The notes beneath the pieces are model-generated. The model was not told the DNA's origin. It saw nothing but the letters and a program-made list of their open reading frames with translations, and searched no databases. A program made the position numbers and the translations under genes. A stretch of 64,000 nt of DNA, taken from Diospyros lotus. Taxonomy: Eukaryota; Streptophyta; Magnoliopsida; Ericales; Ebenaceae. Positions 36,158 through 48,386 of this stretch are shown here, one piece after another. The number at the start of each line of letters is the position of its first letter. Position 1 is the first letter of the stretch. The DNA lies in contig NC_068340.1 in the NCBI RefSeq assembly GCF_014633365.1, forward strand, positions 42,184,328 to 42,248,327, in the 5' to 3' direction.

Positions 36158-39100
36158 ATGGCCGTGGGTGGACATAGAATCATCGTGGAGAAAGTCCTCG
36201 GCAGCCTGGGCAAGGGGTTCGATATAACCTCCGATTTCCGTCTCAAGTACTGCAAAGGCCAAGAAAGGTTGGTTGTGCTCGATGACACCGCCAGAAGAGA
36301 CCTCGCCCTGCCTGGCTTCGGCGTCTTCGAGGACGTCTCCCTCGATATCAAATGTGACAAAGGCGATCGCATCCGCTACCAATCCGATATCCTCAGCTTC
36401 AACCAGGTATATTATATATATATATATATATTATATTCTCTCTCTCTCTCTCTATTTTACGATCCATTGGATTGGATCGACTGGTTGTGGGATGCGCAGA
36501 TGTCGGAGTTCTTCAACCAGAAGTGCTCGGTGGGAGGGAAAATTCCGTCGGGGCTGTTCAATTCGATGTTCGGATTCAGAAGCGGATCCTGGGCGGAGGA
36601 TGCGGCCAACACCAAGTTCTTGGGCCTCCACGGCTACTTCATTGTTCTCTTTTCCCTCCACCTTCAGCGCTCTCCTCTCCTCCTCTCTGACCAAGTACGC
36701 GACGCCGTTCCTTCTTCTTGGGATCCGCCCGCCCTTGCAAGGTCCCTTCTCAAATCATTCCTTCCTTTTTTCTCAAATCATTACTCATTACACACACACA
36801 CACACACACATACCGTGAGCTGTCTGCTTGCTTAATTAATTTGACAATATCAACTAATTCTAATTACTTCTTACTTACACACACTCACTCACTTTTATTA
36901 ACTTCATTACTGATCTGATCATAATTATAAACACACACTCCTAATTAATTACAAATCATCAAACTCATTTTCCCAAAATTTTAAAATTTTCAACAACCAA
37001 CAGTATATATATATATATATATAGTTCATTATTTTATTCATCGATCAGTCAGACCAGAATGAATGAATGAATGCAAGAATATATTCCATTTCCCTTCTCT
37101 TGATCAATATCATTTTCTTCAATTAAAATCATTCTAGCTATACCTAAAGTACATATATATATTGACGATGATGGGTGGGTGGGTGGGTGCGTCTATATGC
37201 ATGCTTGGCCCCTCAAGCCTCTCCTTAAAAAGCCATCCGCGCTACTAGCCCACTGGACCCCGTTGGTGCGTGCTAGAGATTTAGACGTGGCCTATGAGTC
37301 ACCATGATGTAATTAATTAATTAATATTAATATTATTATGGTTCCCATTTATAATTAATTAATTCACCTAAAAATCAGTCAAAGTCTATCCTTATTAATA
37401 AGTGGAGTTGGGTTTTTATTAAATAGGGTCTATTCCATCTTCTTTTCATATCTCTAAATTATTATCTTAGTACTGTATTTTACTCATATTGCATATATAC
37501 TTTTTAATTCTATATTTTTATCATCAGGTTGGGCGAGTGACAGTGACTTAGTTAGAAAATTACCATAACACTGCCCCGGCCCCTAGCTAGAAGAGTAGTA
37601 GTAGTAGTAGCAGTAGCAGTAGATGACTGGCCATTGAATATTGCCTCCAAACGCGTGGGCAAAAGATGGAGGGCGACTGGTAGTCTGGTACATCCAAACC
37701 ATTCTAATTTAGTCGACAGTTCACACGTTTATCTTCAAAGAGTTTATATTGCCATGCAATTTACTTAGAATTATAAAACATCGATCTGTTGAATGTAGTT
37801 GTCTTGTTGAACGACTCGCAGCCTCCAAATGATTTTATTTATTTATTTATATATATATTATTAGGCAGCCCAGCCCGACCCGACCCGTGATTTTATAGAA
37901 TATTAATTGGGATAAGAACAGGTCAGTGTCAACGCACAAAAATTCAACGATATATATATATATATAAATGGTGATTGCACTGATTATATATGTATATATG
38001 GAGAATGTAATGTGGCTAATCTTCTGCCACATGGGAATTAACGTTTAAGAATGAAAGGTTTAGGTTGAGTGTTAGCCAATAAATGGATATATGCATGTAT
38101 TCTGTTAGTGTGTATATATATATATATATATAGCCTTAGAAATATATGACCCTAGTGGTATAAAGAGGGCAATTATAGCCCTTAATTTACGATAAAAAAT
38201 TGATTGATCTTTAGAGAAAAAAATAATAATAATAATAATAATACTTGAGAAATATTTGCTGTATGTGTAATGTGTTTTATATGACTGTTCATATAAAATA
38301 AATTTTTTTTCAGTGGTTTTCTTTCGTTGAGAGTAGTTGGACATTGTTGAAATCCAACATCTTTGACATTTAGTTGTCCAGCTACAAAATTTCTAATTGA
38401 ATTTTGGATAAAAAAATTCAAATCTTTGAAAGCGTCAAGAAATGTAAAAACAAATAAAGAGATATCTGACTTCAAATCACTTGGGAGTTTTGGTCAACAA
38501 AGGAAAAAAAGAAAAAACAACTACAAACACTCATCAACGTGTATGTATAGATACATAATGTTAATCAGTGTCTTAAGAATAATAATTAACTTATCTCGTG
38601 GATCTTAATTAGTTTTAGAAAATAATATATAAAAACATTTTACGGGTTCTAAATATCTTTATTATATATATATATATATATATGCGTTTGTTTAATTGAA
38701 GATCCATGCGTGATGATATGACAGATTCATTGAGAAATATGGGACGCACGTCATTGTGGGGCTGAGCATTGGTGGCGAGGATGTGGTGGTAGTAAGGCAA
38801 GAAAGTTGTTCTAACCTGGAGCCATCGCAGCTCAAGAATCACTTGGACGAGCTCGGTGAGCAGCTCTTCACTGGGACATGCACCTTCTCCCCCCACCCCC
38901 ATAATAAGACCAAGGACCAAAAGCTCAAGGTTAATATTATCTAATATTATTTCATTACAAGTATATGTAATTAAAGTTAATTTCAATGCATTCAATATTG
39001 ATGGATACTTTTATGAACCTTACAGCCACCCGAAGCTTTCAATGTGTTTGATCCTCAACCCGTTTCCTTCAATAGCTTCTCAGCTGTCTCGTCAAAAGAT

Positions 39101-40752
39101 GTGAGTAGTTAGTTACCAACATTAATTGGATTTGCCATTAAAACTATCAGCGCTTCTCTTTTCCTAGCTCCTTGCAATTGTTGGTTTCTGGGTGAAGGTA
39201 ATTTTTATAATTTGCTTTCAGGGCATCAGTGTGATTTGCTGGAAAAGGGGCGGAGACACATCGGCAGATAGCCACTGTGAATGGCTGCCAACAGTGGCAT
39301 CAATGCCGGATGCAATTCACTTCAGCTTCATACCTATAACATCTCTTCTTAAAGGTGTTCCAGGCAAAGGCTTCTTGTCACATGCCATCAACCTCTACAT
39401 GCGATGTATGTAATTACTAATTCCCCTTCTCCTCCTATCTATCTATTACATTAATTAATTGGTGAATACTGTCTACATCTGGAAAACTTTTCCTCAATGT
39501 AATTGCGATACACTGATGTGGTATATTCCCCAATCATATATTACCACCATCGACAATGGGTGATTTTTGATATATTTTGAAAACTAAAAGTCGTGTTTAT
39601 TGTTGTCGCCCAATGTTAATTTGTTGATTGATTGATGTGCAGACAAGCCTCCATTAGTTGATTTAGAGTACTTCTTGGACTTCCAAGGGCACAAGATCTG
39701 GGCTCCCATTCACAATGACCTTCCCCTAGGCCCATTAGCCATAAACAAGGCCATTCGGACGCCAGCCCTCCAATTCAACCTCATGGGCCCTAAACTCTTG
39801 GTCAACACTAGCCAGGTGTGTGTGTGTGTGTGTACCAAGTTTTTTCCATCAATATATACTTAAATTGACAGTTTTGCTCATCATCAGGTTACATCCGGGA
39901 GGAGACCGGTCACTGGGATGCGGTTTTATCTTGAAGGCATGAAATGCAACAGGTAATTAATTAATTAATGACACGCCCAATGCAGCTGGGAAAAAATAGT
40001 TATGTTCAATGCAACTGTTATATATACACATACATATATATATATTGATTGAGATAGCGCGCGCGCCTTGTGTGAGTGTGATCGATGATGACGATGATGA
40101 TATCAGGTTGGCCATTCACCTCCAGCATCTGTCCAACACTCCGATGATGTTCCAAAGCAAGATTGACGACGCGGTAAGCAATTGGCGAGGGTCAGAAGAA
40201 GTTGGCGACCATCGATACATAGAAGCCGTCCAGTGGAAAAAATTCTCTCACGTCTGCACAGCTCCAGTCAAGTACGATCCCAATTGGGCTCCCAAGAATG
40301 GTCAGATCAGTACCGCGGCATACATTGTCACCGGCGCTCAGCTTCACGTCAAGAAGCACGATTCCAAGACCGTGCTTCACCTCCGCCTCTTGTTCTCCAA
40401 GATCTCAGACTTCTGCGTGGTGCAGTCCACTTGGGTGGAAAGCCCGTCGCAGCAGCATAATTCCCAGAGATCATCGGGCTTGTTCTCTGCGTTGAGCAGC
40501 TCCATGACTGGCAGTCACAAGGAAAAGGAGAAAAAGCCGGCGGTGGTTGTGGATTCCGGGGTGTATCCGACGGGCCCTCCGGTGCCCGTGCCGGTGTCGA
40601 ACCAGAAGCTCTTGAAGTTTGTGGACTTGGCACAGTTGTGCCGGGGGCCGTTGGATGGGCCGGGGCATTGGGTGGTGACCGGAGCTCGGCTGGACTTGGA
40701 GAGGGGCAAGATATGTGTCCATGTTAAGTTCTCTTTGATCAACAAATGTTAA
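36158..40752 (+). CDS. MACPF-domain protein (At1g14780-type, CAD1/NSL1 family)
   Basis: Eight exons (36158-36406, 36500-36741, 38725-38929, 39026-39100, 39222-39405, 39643-39815, 39889-39953, 40107-40752) join in phase to 1839 nt, 612 residues. The membrane-attack-complex/perforin signature YGTHVIVGLSIGG is at about residues 169-181. It is preceded by GFDITSDFRLKYCKG and SGLFNSMFGFRSGSW, and followed by SFIPITSLLKGVPGKGFLSHA, YKPPLVDLEYFL and RLAIHLQHLSNTP. The C-terminus (GHWVVTGARLDLERGKICVH) is the plant-specific tail. Plant relatives CAD1 and NSL1 restrain salicylate-linked cell death; pore formation in plants is unproven. The ATG lies in CCATGGCC context. A long intron 2 (36742-38724) holds CA, TA and GTA microsatellites. 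A copia element begins about 330 bp beyond the stop. The role of this clade in particular is not established from sequence. Confidence 0.95.
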
Positions 40753-41078
40753 TTAATGACAAGCAAGAAAGAAAGAAAGAAAGAAAGATTGAGATCTCTA
40801 GCTGGCTCGCTCGCTCGCTCGCATGCATCCAGTTGCTAGCTGTTGCAAATTAATATATATATATATATATACACACTATTGTCTTCTTCCGTCCGTACAT
40901 ATATACATTATTAGGTGGAGAGCTGCTCGGCAGCAAGGAAGAAAGATTTCTTTTCATCTTCAATCAATTAATTCCTTAATTATATATATTGATCTGTGAT
41001 ACTGATCGTGACAAATAATGTTTAAACCCATTTGACAAATTAATTACTTAAAACTAGATATGTTTTGATGATGATATA

Positions 41079-41304
41079 TAAAAGTAATTGAATGAGCTTA
41101 ATTTTCATTGAGAGTATTCACATAATAAATACAAGCTACAAAATATTTGTTACAGCATTATAAGAGAGAAATCAGGAAAAAAATATTCTAAAAGAGAAAG
41201 AATCTTAATATAATCCTAATATATCTAAACATAACTTGTTAAATATATACATTGAGATAATATCACGAAGATATTATTCTAATAGTAAACAGAATATCCT
41301 AACA
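41079..41304 (-). repeat. 3' LTR of the copia element
   Basis: Pairs with 45582-45807 over its whole 226 bp, with about 15 substitutions and no gaps counted by eye. The outer terminal dinucleotide has mutated (TA where the other copy has TG on the plus strand). On the minus strand it begins TGTTAGGATATTCTG. Confidence 0.93.
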
Positions 41305-41316
41305 CTCCCCCTCAAG
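41305..41316 (-). other. Polypurine tract of the copia element
   Basis: On the minus strand CTTGAGGGGGAG directly abuts the 3' LTR start TGTTAGG, the usual position for plus-strand priming. Confidence 0.85.
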
Positions 41317-41569
41317 TAATATCACCAGGTCGGTGTAGAAGTTTGGATGTAAGTGAAGCAAAGGAACTAGGGAGAAGACTTTTGGTAAATATATCAACAA
41401 TGTGTTCTGTGGATGGAACAAAGGTAGTGCGGAGTTTTCTCTTTTGGATTTTTTCACAGATGAAGTGGCAATCAATTTCAACGTGTTTGGTTCATTCATG
41501 GAAAACGGGATTGTTGGCGATGTGAAGAGCGGCCTGATTGTCATAGTGTAAATTAGCTGGGTGTGATAG

Positions 41570-41965
41570 CTAATAAAGTTCATGCAGTAGGGTTTGTAAC
41601 CATGTTATTTCACTAACAACATTAGCCATTGCACGGTATTCAGCTTCGGCAAATGAGCAAGAAACGATGGATTGTTTTTTAGTGCGCCAAGAAATGGGAC
41701 TAGTGCCAAGAAAAGTGCAATAACCTGAGGTAGATCGACGGGTGGTGGGACATGAGGCCCAATCTGCGTCACAATAAGTGCGAAGTTGTAGTGATGAATC
41801 GACAGCCAAGAAGATACCACGGTCAGGGGCAGCTTTGACATAATGGACCACACGAAGAGCTGCCTGCCAATGAGCATCCCGTGGTGCAAACATAAATTGA
41901 GAAAGGAAATTTATAGCATATGTAATGTTTGGTCTCGTGACGGTAAGATACAAGAGTCGACCCAC
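41570..41965 (-). pseudogene. copia RNase H domain fragment
   Basis: The 131-residue frame holds GRLLYLTVTRPNITYAIN, the RNase H core YCDADWASC with TTRRSTSGYCTFLG, and SCSFAEAEYRAMA, as at the end of copia polyproteins. It ends with a natural-looking stop after WLQTLLHELY. It is out of frame with the upstream RT fragment, so the polyprotein is broken. Confidence 0.9.
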
Positions 41966-42085
41966 TAAGCGACGATATGGAGTGGGATCCGCAAGTGATT
42001 ACCAGATGTGGTATGTAGATTATGATTGAAGTCGAGTAGCGTGGATATAGGTTTGCTCCCAAGTAGGCTAGTGTCGGAGAGAATT

Positions 42086-43186
42086 TTAAGAGCATATTTT
42101 CGTTGATTCATGAAGATGCCAACTGTAGATAGTGCAACTTCTATACCAAGAAAATACTTCAATGATCCAAGGTCTTTGAGGTGAAAGCATGTTGACAAAT
42201 AGGATTTGACTAGGGACAACCAAATCATCATTGCCTGTAATGACAATGTCATCAACATAGACAAGTAAAACAGTCATATAAGTACCGCGGGTAAAAGTGA
42301 ACATAGAGTAGTCTGCCTTGGATTGAACAAAACCAACATCAAGTAATGTCTTGGAAAAGGTAGAGAACCAAGTCCTGAAAGCTTGCTTTAATCCATAGAT
42401 TGATCGGAGGAGGCGACAAACTCGGGTCTCCCCCTTTCAACCATAACCAGGAGGAAGTTGCATGTACACTTCTTCTTGTAAATCACCATGTAAAAAAACG
42501 TTGGAAACATCAAGTTGGTGAGTTCGCCAACCTTTGAAAGTGGCAAGGCTAAGGACGGTACGGACAATTGCTAATTTTGCTACTGGAGCAAATACATCAG
42601 TATAGTAAAATCCTTCCATTTGATAAAAACCTTTGGCCACCAAACGAGATTTGTAATGCTCAATGGACCCGTCGGGATTATATTTGATGCGATAGACCCA
42701 TTTGCAACCTATTGCCTTTTTACTTGGAGGTAAAACATCCAAAATCCAAGTTTTATTAGCCTCAAGAGCCTTTATTTCACCCTCCATGTCTTGCTTCCAG
42801 AGTGGGTTTTTTGGAGCAACTGTATAAGAAGTGGGTTCAATTTGTTTGGTGATGGAATTAATAAAATGACGATGGTGAGAGGAGTACGAACTCAAACAGA
42901 GATAATGAGATATGGGATAAGGTGTACCGTTTGAAGTGGAAGAAGATTGAGTGGAGGCCATGCTGCAATAATAATCAGCGAGATGAGCAGATGGTTTGCG
43001 TATACATGATGATTGGCGTGGATGAGGTGTTTCTGCTTGTTGGTGTGCTGGTTGATGAGGCTGGACAACAGGTGGTTCATCAAAGGACAAATCTGGCATA
43101 GGCAATGGGAGAATAGACATTAAAGCATCATGTGTGCGCAATTGCAGATTGGTTTTGAACGGTAAAATGTATTCATAAAAAATCAC
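42086..43186 (-). pseudogene. copia reverse transcriptase region, broken
   Basis: 43186-42437 encodes WILDVLPPSKKAIGCKWVY, RLVAKGFYQ and QLDVSNVFLHGDLQEEVYM, then a stop. RT resumes through IYGLKQAF and the catalytic [11 protein letters not shown] near 42304-42250, then loses frame. The QLDVSNVFLHG motif carries Ser-Asn where most active copies have Lys/Asn-Ala. Confidence 0.9.
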
Positions 43187-43240
43187 ACTTCGGCTAACAA
43201 AAACCTTCTTGGTGGCAATATCAAATAAGCGATAAGCCTT

Positions 43241-43852
43241 TTATCCTGTTGGATACCCAAGAAAAACACACTGTCGAGCACGCTCATCAAATTTATCAAG
43301 AGGTTTGTGAGTGGTGGATGCATAACACAGGCACCTGAAGGTGCGCAAGTGAGAATAATTGGGGGCTTCACCATACAACATCTCATATGGTGTTTTTCCA
43401 TGCAAAAGTTTGGTGGGTGTACGGTTGATAAGGTAAGTGGCAGTAAGAATGCAATCCCCCCAAAACTCTAAGGGTAAACCAGATTGGAATCGTAAAGCAC
43501 GTGCTACGTTAAGTAGATGACGATGTTTACGCTCAACAACCCCATTCTGCTGTGGGGTGCCGAGACAAGTTAATTGATGTAAAATGCCAGACTCGTGTAA
43601 AACTTGCTGAAAGGCTTGATTGGTGAACTCGGTACCATTATCAGAACGAATCATTTTGACACAAGTTTGAAATTGATTTCGCACATATGCAAGATAGTAA
43701 ATCAATAACGAATAAGCCTTTGACTTAGATTTCAATAAATAAGTCCAAGTAGTGCGCGAAAAATCATCGACTATTGTCAAAAAATAATGATAACCATTTC
43801 GAGTAGGTGTAGAATATTTACCCCAAAGATCAACATGCACTAAATCAAACAA
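43241..43852 (-). pseudogene. copia integrase core fragment
   Basis: The DDE-type catalytic residues are visible: Asp in VHVDLWG, Asp in IRSDNGTEF and Glu in PQQNGVVERKHRHL. The frame runs 203 residues to a stop after CVFLGYPTG. The upstream part with GAG-pre-integrase and zinc-binding His/Cys residues lies beyond a stop near 43853. Confidence 0.9.
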
Positions 43853-44457
43853 TGCAATTGTATTATTCTAATGAATGGGAAAATGACAACGAGTCTGTTT
43901 AGATAAGTGACAGACCTCGCAATGCTCAACAGATTTATTGGGAAAGCTAAGTGTACGTGACAAAAGGCGTAAAGCATCAGTGGAAGGATGGCCTATCATC
44001 GAGTGTGCCAGGTGGAAGAAGATGCAACAAGAAGGCTAGTTGAAGCTGAGGATTCGCTGAGGAAATACAAGCCACCACGTTCATGGCCCTGACCAATCTC
44101 CTTCTTCGTCAAAAGGTCCTGAAAAACACAATGGTCAGGATAAAAAAGAATGACACAATTTAGAGCTTGTGTTAATTTGCGAACAGATAAGAGGTTGAAC
44201 TTAAAGGAGTGAGCATATAAAACATCAAACAGAGTGATGTTGGAGTTGACAGTTATATTCCCTATGCCATCAACAGGTACAAAATCGCCATTAGGAACAA
44301 ATAAATGGGATGGGGTGTTGGAAGTAAGAAGAGGTTGAGAAAATAAATCCTGATTGTGAGAAATGTGGTCAGTTGCTCCTGTATCGATAACCCATTCTTG
44401 AGATGAACATAAGGAGGAATAAAGGACAAGAGACTTACCATTGAGATTAGCCTTTGG

Positions 44458-45507
44458 CTAGTTTACCTCTTGTAAAAGGCTAAGAAGTTGTTTCAAGGAC
44501 TCGGAAGTAAGTGGATTTGTAGTAGCCGGGGGCTTCGGTGGAGCAACAGTGGATGAAGAAGCATGAGTGTTACCTTTCTTGTAGAATTTATGTCCTAGAG
44601 AGTACCCGTGCAGCTTATAACAGAGATCTTGAGTGTGTCCAATGATGCCACAGTGAGTGCATTTTGGTCGATTGCGTGAAAGTCCAAGACGAGGCATATG
44701 TGTTTGAGATGCTGCAGCAACTGGATCATATTTGCTTGTGGGAATAAGTGCAAAGGTTTGTAAAGCTGTGTGTTCCTGAACTGAGGGCAAGGTTTGATGT
44801 TGTCGCTGAGCTTCATCTTGAAGTAGGAGTGAATAAACTTGTGATACAGTAGGTAATGTGGAAGTAAGAAGGAGTTGAGAACTTGTTTGCTGAAAAAGTT
44901 CATTCAACCCCATAAGGAACTGCATCAGCTGCCGCTTCTCGAGTTGAGAGTGATATACGTCTTTTGCTCCACAAGTGCATTCCATACAAGAGCAAGATGG
45001 GGAAGGGCTAATTGCAGCCAATTCATCCCAATTACCACAAAGCTTGTTGAAACATTGAGTGATCAAATCACTGCCTTGTGTGATGGTCACTAGACGACGC
45101 TCTAATTCATAGATACGGGGTGCGCTGGAAGAGGAGAAGTGGGCCTTAAGATCGGATCACACCGTAGAAGCAGTGGCAGCATAGAGGACCGTGCTTGCAA
45201 GTGACCGGTCAATGGAGTTTAGAAGCCAAGACATTACCATATTGTTTACTCGAGTCCATCAAGAGAAATCGGGACTTGCGGTGTCGGGGATGGGAATTGA
45301 ACCATCTACAAAGCCAAACTTATTGTTTCCTTTGAGTGCCATTGACATGGCGAGGAACCATGAGTTGTAATTGTCAATGCCAGTTAGCGTTTCAATGACA
45401 AGATTCACACCGAGATTATCGAAAGGATAAAGATAGTATGGGCTCTCCGTGTCAATCACAACAGAGGTGGGTTGAGCTATCTTGGCAACGGTGGTAGAGT
45501 TGCTCAT
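44458..45507 (-). pseudogene. copia gag with in-frame stops; protease follows
   Basis: Gag starts at 45507 (MSNSTTVAKIAQP) and stays in one frame to 44458, but contains two TGA stops, near 45258 and 45155. The zinc knuckle CTHCGIIGHTQDLC fits CX2CX4HX4C. After a further TAG at 44460 the same frame continues into the aspartic protease motif VIDTGATDHI at about 44360-44395. Two stops look like Trp or Arg codons that have decayed. Confidence 0.9.
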
Positions 45508-45569
45508 GCTGAATAACAGATCAGATGGAACATAAGAGAATGAAACTGATGGAGTCTAATTTTGATTAT

Positions 45570-45581
45570 GCTTTGATACCA
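45570..45581 (-). other. Primer-binding site of the copia element
   Basis: On the minus strand TGGTATCAAAGC directly follows the LTR end CTTTCA. It is the usual initiator-tRNA-Met complement with one change (TGGTATCAGAGC is common). Confidence 0.9.
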
Positions 45582-45807
45582 TGAAAGTAATTGAATAAGC
45601 TTAATTTTCATTGAGAGTATTCACAGTATAAATACAAACTGTGAAATATTTGTTACAGCATTATAAGAGAGAAATCAGGAAGGAAATATTGTAAAGGAGA
45701 AAGAATCTTAATATAATCCTAATATATCTAAACATAATTTGTTAAATATATACATTGAGATAATATCGTGAAGATATTATTCTAATAGTAAACAGAATAT
45801 CCTAACA
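45582..45807 (-). repeat. 5' LTR of the copia element
   Basis: Same family as 41079-41304. On the minus strand it runs from TGTTAGGAT to CTTTCA with both canonical termini intact. It would drive transcription toward the MACPF gene. Confidence 0.93.
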
Positions 45808-47455
45808 ATATATATATATTATATTCTGCATGTATGTATAACTTAACTTCCCTTAATTTGACGACCCCAAGGCCAATGACGCCACCAATGTGTATAGTAA
45901 GTTTATACTTGATCGCGACTCTTCTTTCTCTTTCCTTCCCCAACCGACAAAATTACCTGCCCCAAATCAAAATGGAGCCTTCTCAACCAAACCTAAACAG
46001 AAAGCCCAATACACATAATAGCAGAAGAAACCACTGGAAAAAGACCTAAACAAGATCATCATCAATCAGCCTTTAACCCACACCATGAGTACCATTCCTA
46101 AACCCTCCTCAACCCCTTGTCGCTGCTGATTTTTTCTGCCCTCTATACCCACCACCCTCTTTCCTGTGTTCCTCCCTTATTCGTGGTTCTTGACTAGATC
46201 GTGGTTTCATGAAGCTATCCCCTGCTTTCATATAGGCCTTTGTGGGATACGATTCTGATATTCGAAAAGGGGTGCGTAAGAGGCTTTTATTATCGATTTG
46301 GCCATGGAACCCTGGGTATAGCTTTTAAGGCCTAGGCCCCTCTTCGTTGCATAAGAGGCTATAATATGGTATGGACGACACCGAGCCCTGTTCGTGTAGG
46401 GCTCCTGATGGGCTGCTTTGCCTTGTGAATTACAACCTCATGAATCATTTCCTTGCCCTCAATTGAATTGGGCTCTTTTTAAGTTATAAATTAGTAACCC
46501 TCTTGTTCATAGCAAGATTCCCATCCTTGCATTGCATGTGCCTTAAACTTACAAGTTACAACAATCTATTCTGTTTGTAGCCACTCATATATGTAATACC
46601 TACCACATTTAATTAGGAGTGGCACATGAAATTTACTTTAAATTTGAATCTCTCGTGTAACTCATATTATACATTGATGTAATACCTACCATATTTTAGG
46701 GCTATTTTTATTGTTTTAAAATTATTAGACTATGAAATTAACTACAACAAAAAAAAACTTTACTTTTTTTCTTTTTTTTTTGAAGTAGCTAGTTAGTTAT
46801 AGTTATAGTACTTAAAGGGTTTCACTATAATTTTGTTTATTTTTTGCTAAAGAAATACCATAATTTTGTTTCTTTAAATCAACCTTTTTATAAAAAAGAA
46901 TTATTTTTAATGTTTTCTAAAACCAACTTTTTTGTTCAAATCACTGAAAAGTAGCCCAGCGGGAATGGATGGATGTGGAAGATGATGGAACAATTCATCC
47001 TCACTCTGGCGGTGAAAGTAAGGCAGAGTAGTACACAAACAGAAACAGATAGAAGAGTCCAATTCAAGAACTGTGTCTGTGTGGGCGCTGGACAGAAATT
47101 GTAGTTGAGAGAGAGAGAGAGAGAGAGAGAAGAGGGGGGCAATAATTAGTATGACTGTATGAGCTTTAATGAGCCAAAACAAAAAAGAAAAAGAAATAGT
47201 AAAAAATCTTTGAGGATTCCATCTTTAGGAGCGAAGAAGACAGGAATTGAAGGAAACGGCAGAGTATCTACGGATGGCGCCATTACTGTTAAGGTTATGA
47301 AGGAGAGAGGAAGCCACAGATATATACATAGCATAAAGCTTTTTCATTTCTTCTGACTCTTTTGCATGCACATGTCAAGTGATTTACTCCCCAATGTAGA
47401 AAAGTCTCTGCGCCCTCCGCAACGTACAATCATATGTTCTCTTTCTGCATATGGA
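45808..47455. other. Region between the copia element and KNATM
   Basis: No gene is supported. A word ATGTAATACCTACCA(C/T)AT occurs near 46592 and 46678. GA runs near 47107-47130 and AT-rich tracts around 46740-46910 are present. The text at 46260-46390 has a moderately complex, possibly transposon-derived look without any readable domain. Confidence 0.5.
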
Positions 47456-47459
47456 TGTG

Positions 47460-47469
47460 TATATAAATA
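47460..47469 (+). promoter_or_regulatory. TATA box of KNATM
   Basis: TATATAAATA lies about 80 bp before the ATG at 47547. A GA run at 47523-47542 sits directly before the start codon, in the short leader. Confidence 0.6.
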
Positions 47470-47546
47470 ATTAAACAGACATCAGGACGGAATTAGAATT
47501 ATACCACACACACAACACAGGAAGAGAGAGAGAGAGAGAGAGACCG

Positions 47547-48386
47547 ATGGGCGAGAATGATAATGGTTGTGTGATGTCTGCAGCAGCAGAAGGGGCAATA
47601 TTTGGAGAAGAAGAAGAAGAAGAAGATAAAGAGACGCTGAAGAAGAGGATATCCAGCCACCCTTTGTACGCCTTGTTGATTGATATACACATCAACTGTC
47701 TCAAGGTATCTTTCCTTTCTTCCCCCTTCTTGATGGGTTATCTGGGCGCATCTCTCTCTCTCTCTCTCTCGGAATCTTTACATTTTTGCTTTATTTATTG
47801 TTTCTTTTAACTGAAACTATAGTAGATCAAAATGGGTGTTCTTTTCTGGTACCCAGAAAAGAATAATAATACTAATTATTTGGTAAATGGTTTTATATAT
47901 ATATACATATCATGATCAGGTTGGCTTAGGTGATGATGTTGGAGGGGTACATGATGCAACACCCACAGTGAACCAAACAAAAAATGAGCTCAATCCCACC
48001 ACCGCCGATTCAGACCTTGACGAATTCATGGTATGTAAGGCTCCCCCTTTCCCCCTCTCATTTATTCTATATATGTATGTATATGCATAAAATATTTAAT
48101 TTTAGTGAATGATCTTTGTTTCCAAAAATGCTGCATCATTGATGTTGATGCAGCAGTAGTGTGAAAATGTTTTGTCCAAATAAATGTTGGGAATTGGCAG
48201 GAAGTTTATTGCAAGGCACTAAGCAAGCTGAAGGAAGAGATGGAGGAACCGCTGCAAGAATCTGAAGCTTTCATTGACGCCATGTATGTTCAACTCAGAG
48301 AGCTTGCTGTGGCACCAGCGGCCCCAGTCCCAAGCATCTCTAAGTTTCAACAGAGAATTACTTCTTCTTCTTCCGAGAAGAGCTAA
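47547..48386 (+). CDS. KNATM: KNATM-like MEINOX protein without homeodomain
   Basis: Exons 47547-47705, 47920-48030 and 48201-48386 join in phase to 151 residues. KNOX1 is seen as LKKRISSHPLYALLIDIHIN(CLKV) at about residues 33-56. KNOX2 is seen as LDEFMEVYCKALSKLKEEM...AFIDAMYVQLREL at about residues 86-130. The protein then ends in a short Ser-rich tail; no ELK or homeodomain follows before the stop. An acidic Glu run at residues 21-26 comes from GAA repeats. KNATM proteins bind BEL-type TALE homeodomain partners and modulate leaf proximal-distal patterning, and Arabidopsis KNATM (At1g14760) is of similar length. Position between the MACPF gene and PAP supports the same identity. It lacks DNA binding of its own, so it probably acts by sequestering or bridging partners. 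Confidence 0.92.

Larger units (their letters stand above)
41079..45807 (-). mobile_element. Complete-structure Ty1/copia retrotransposon, coding capacity lost
   Basis: Two 226-bp LTRs (41079-41304 and 45582-45807) enclose gag, protease, integrase, reverse transcriptase and RNase H remnants in copia order on the minus strand. The element is flanked by ATATA on both sides (41074-41078 and 45808-45812), the likely target duplication, though in AT-rich DNA. A primer-binding site and polypurine tract adjoin the LTRs. In-frame stops in gag and between domains, and frameshifts in the RT region, show it is not autonomous. Short LTRs and the CCHC context recall the Ale/Retrofit group, which is an inference. 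It was inserted between the MACPF gene and KNATM. Confidence 0.93.

Noticed and set aside
36273..36818. 181-residue plus-strand frame
   Set aside because: It is a shifted reading across MACPF exons 1 and 2 and reads through an intron; the correct frame gives conserved MACPF motifs.
40349..40745. Minus-strand frames opposite the last MACPF exon
   Set aside because: They are antisense shadows; the plus-strand exon closes the MACPF reading frame with family-typical C-terminal residues.
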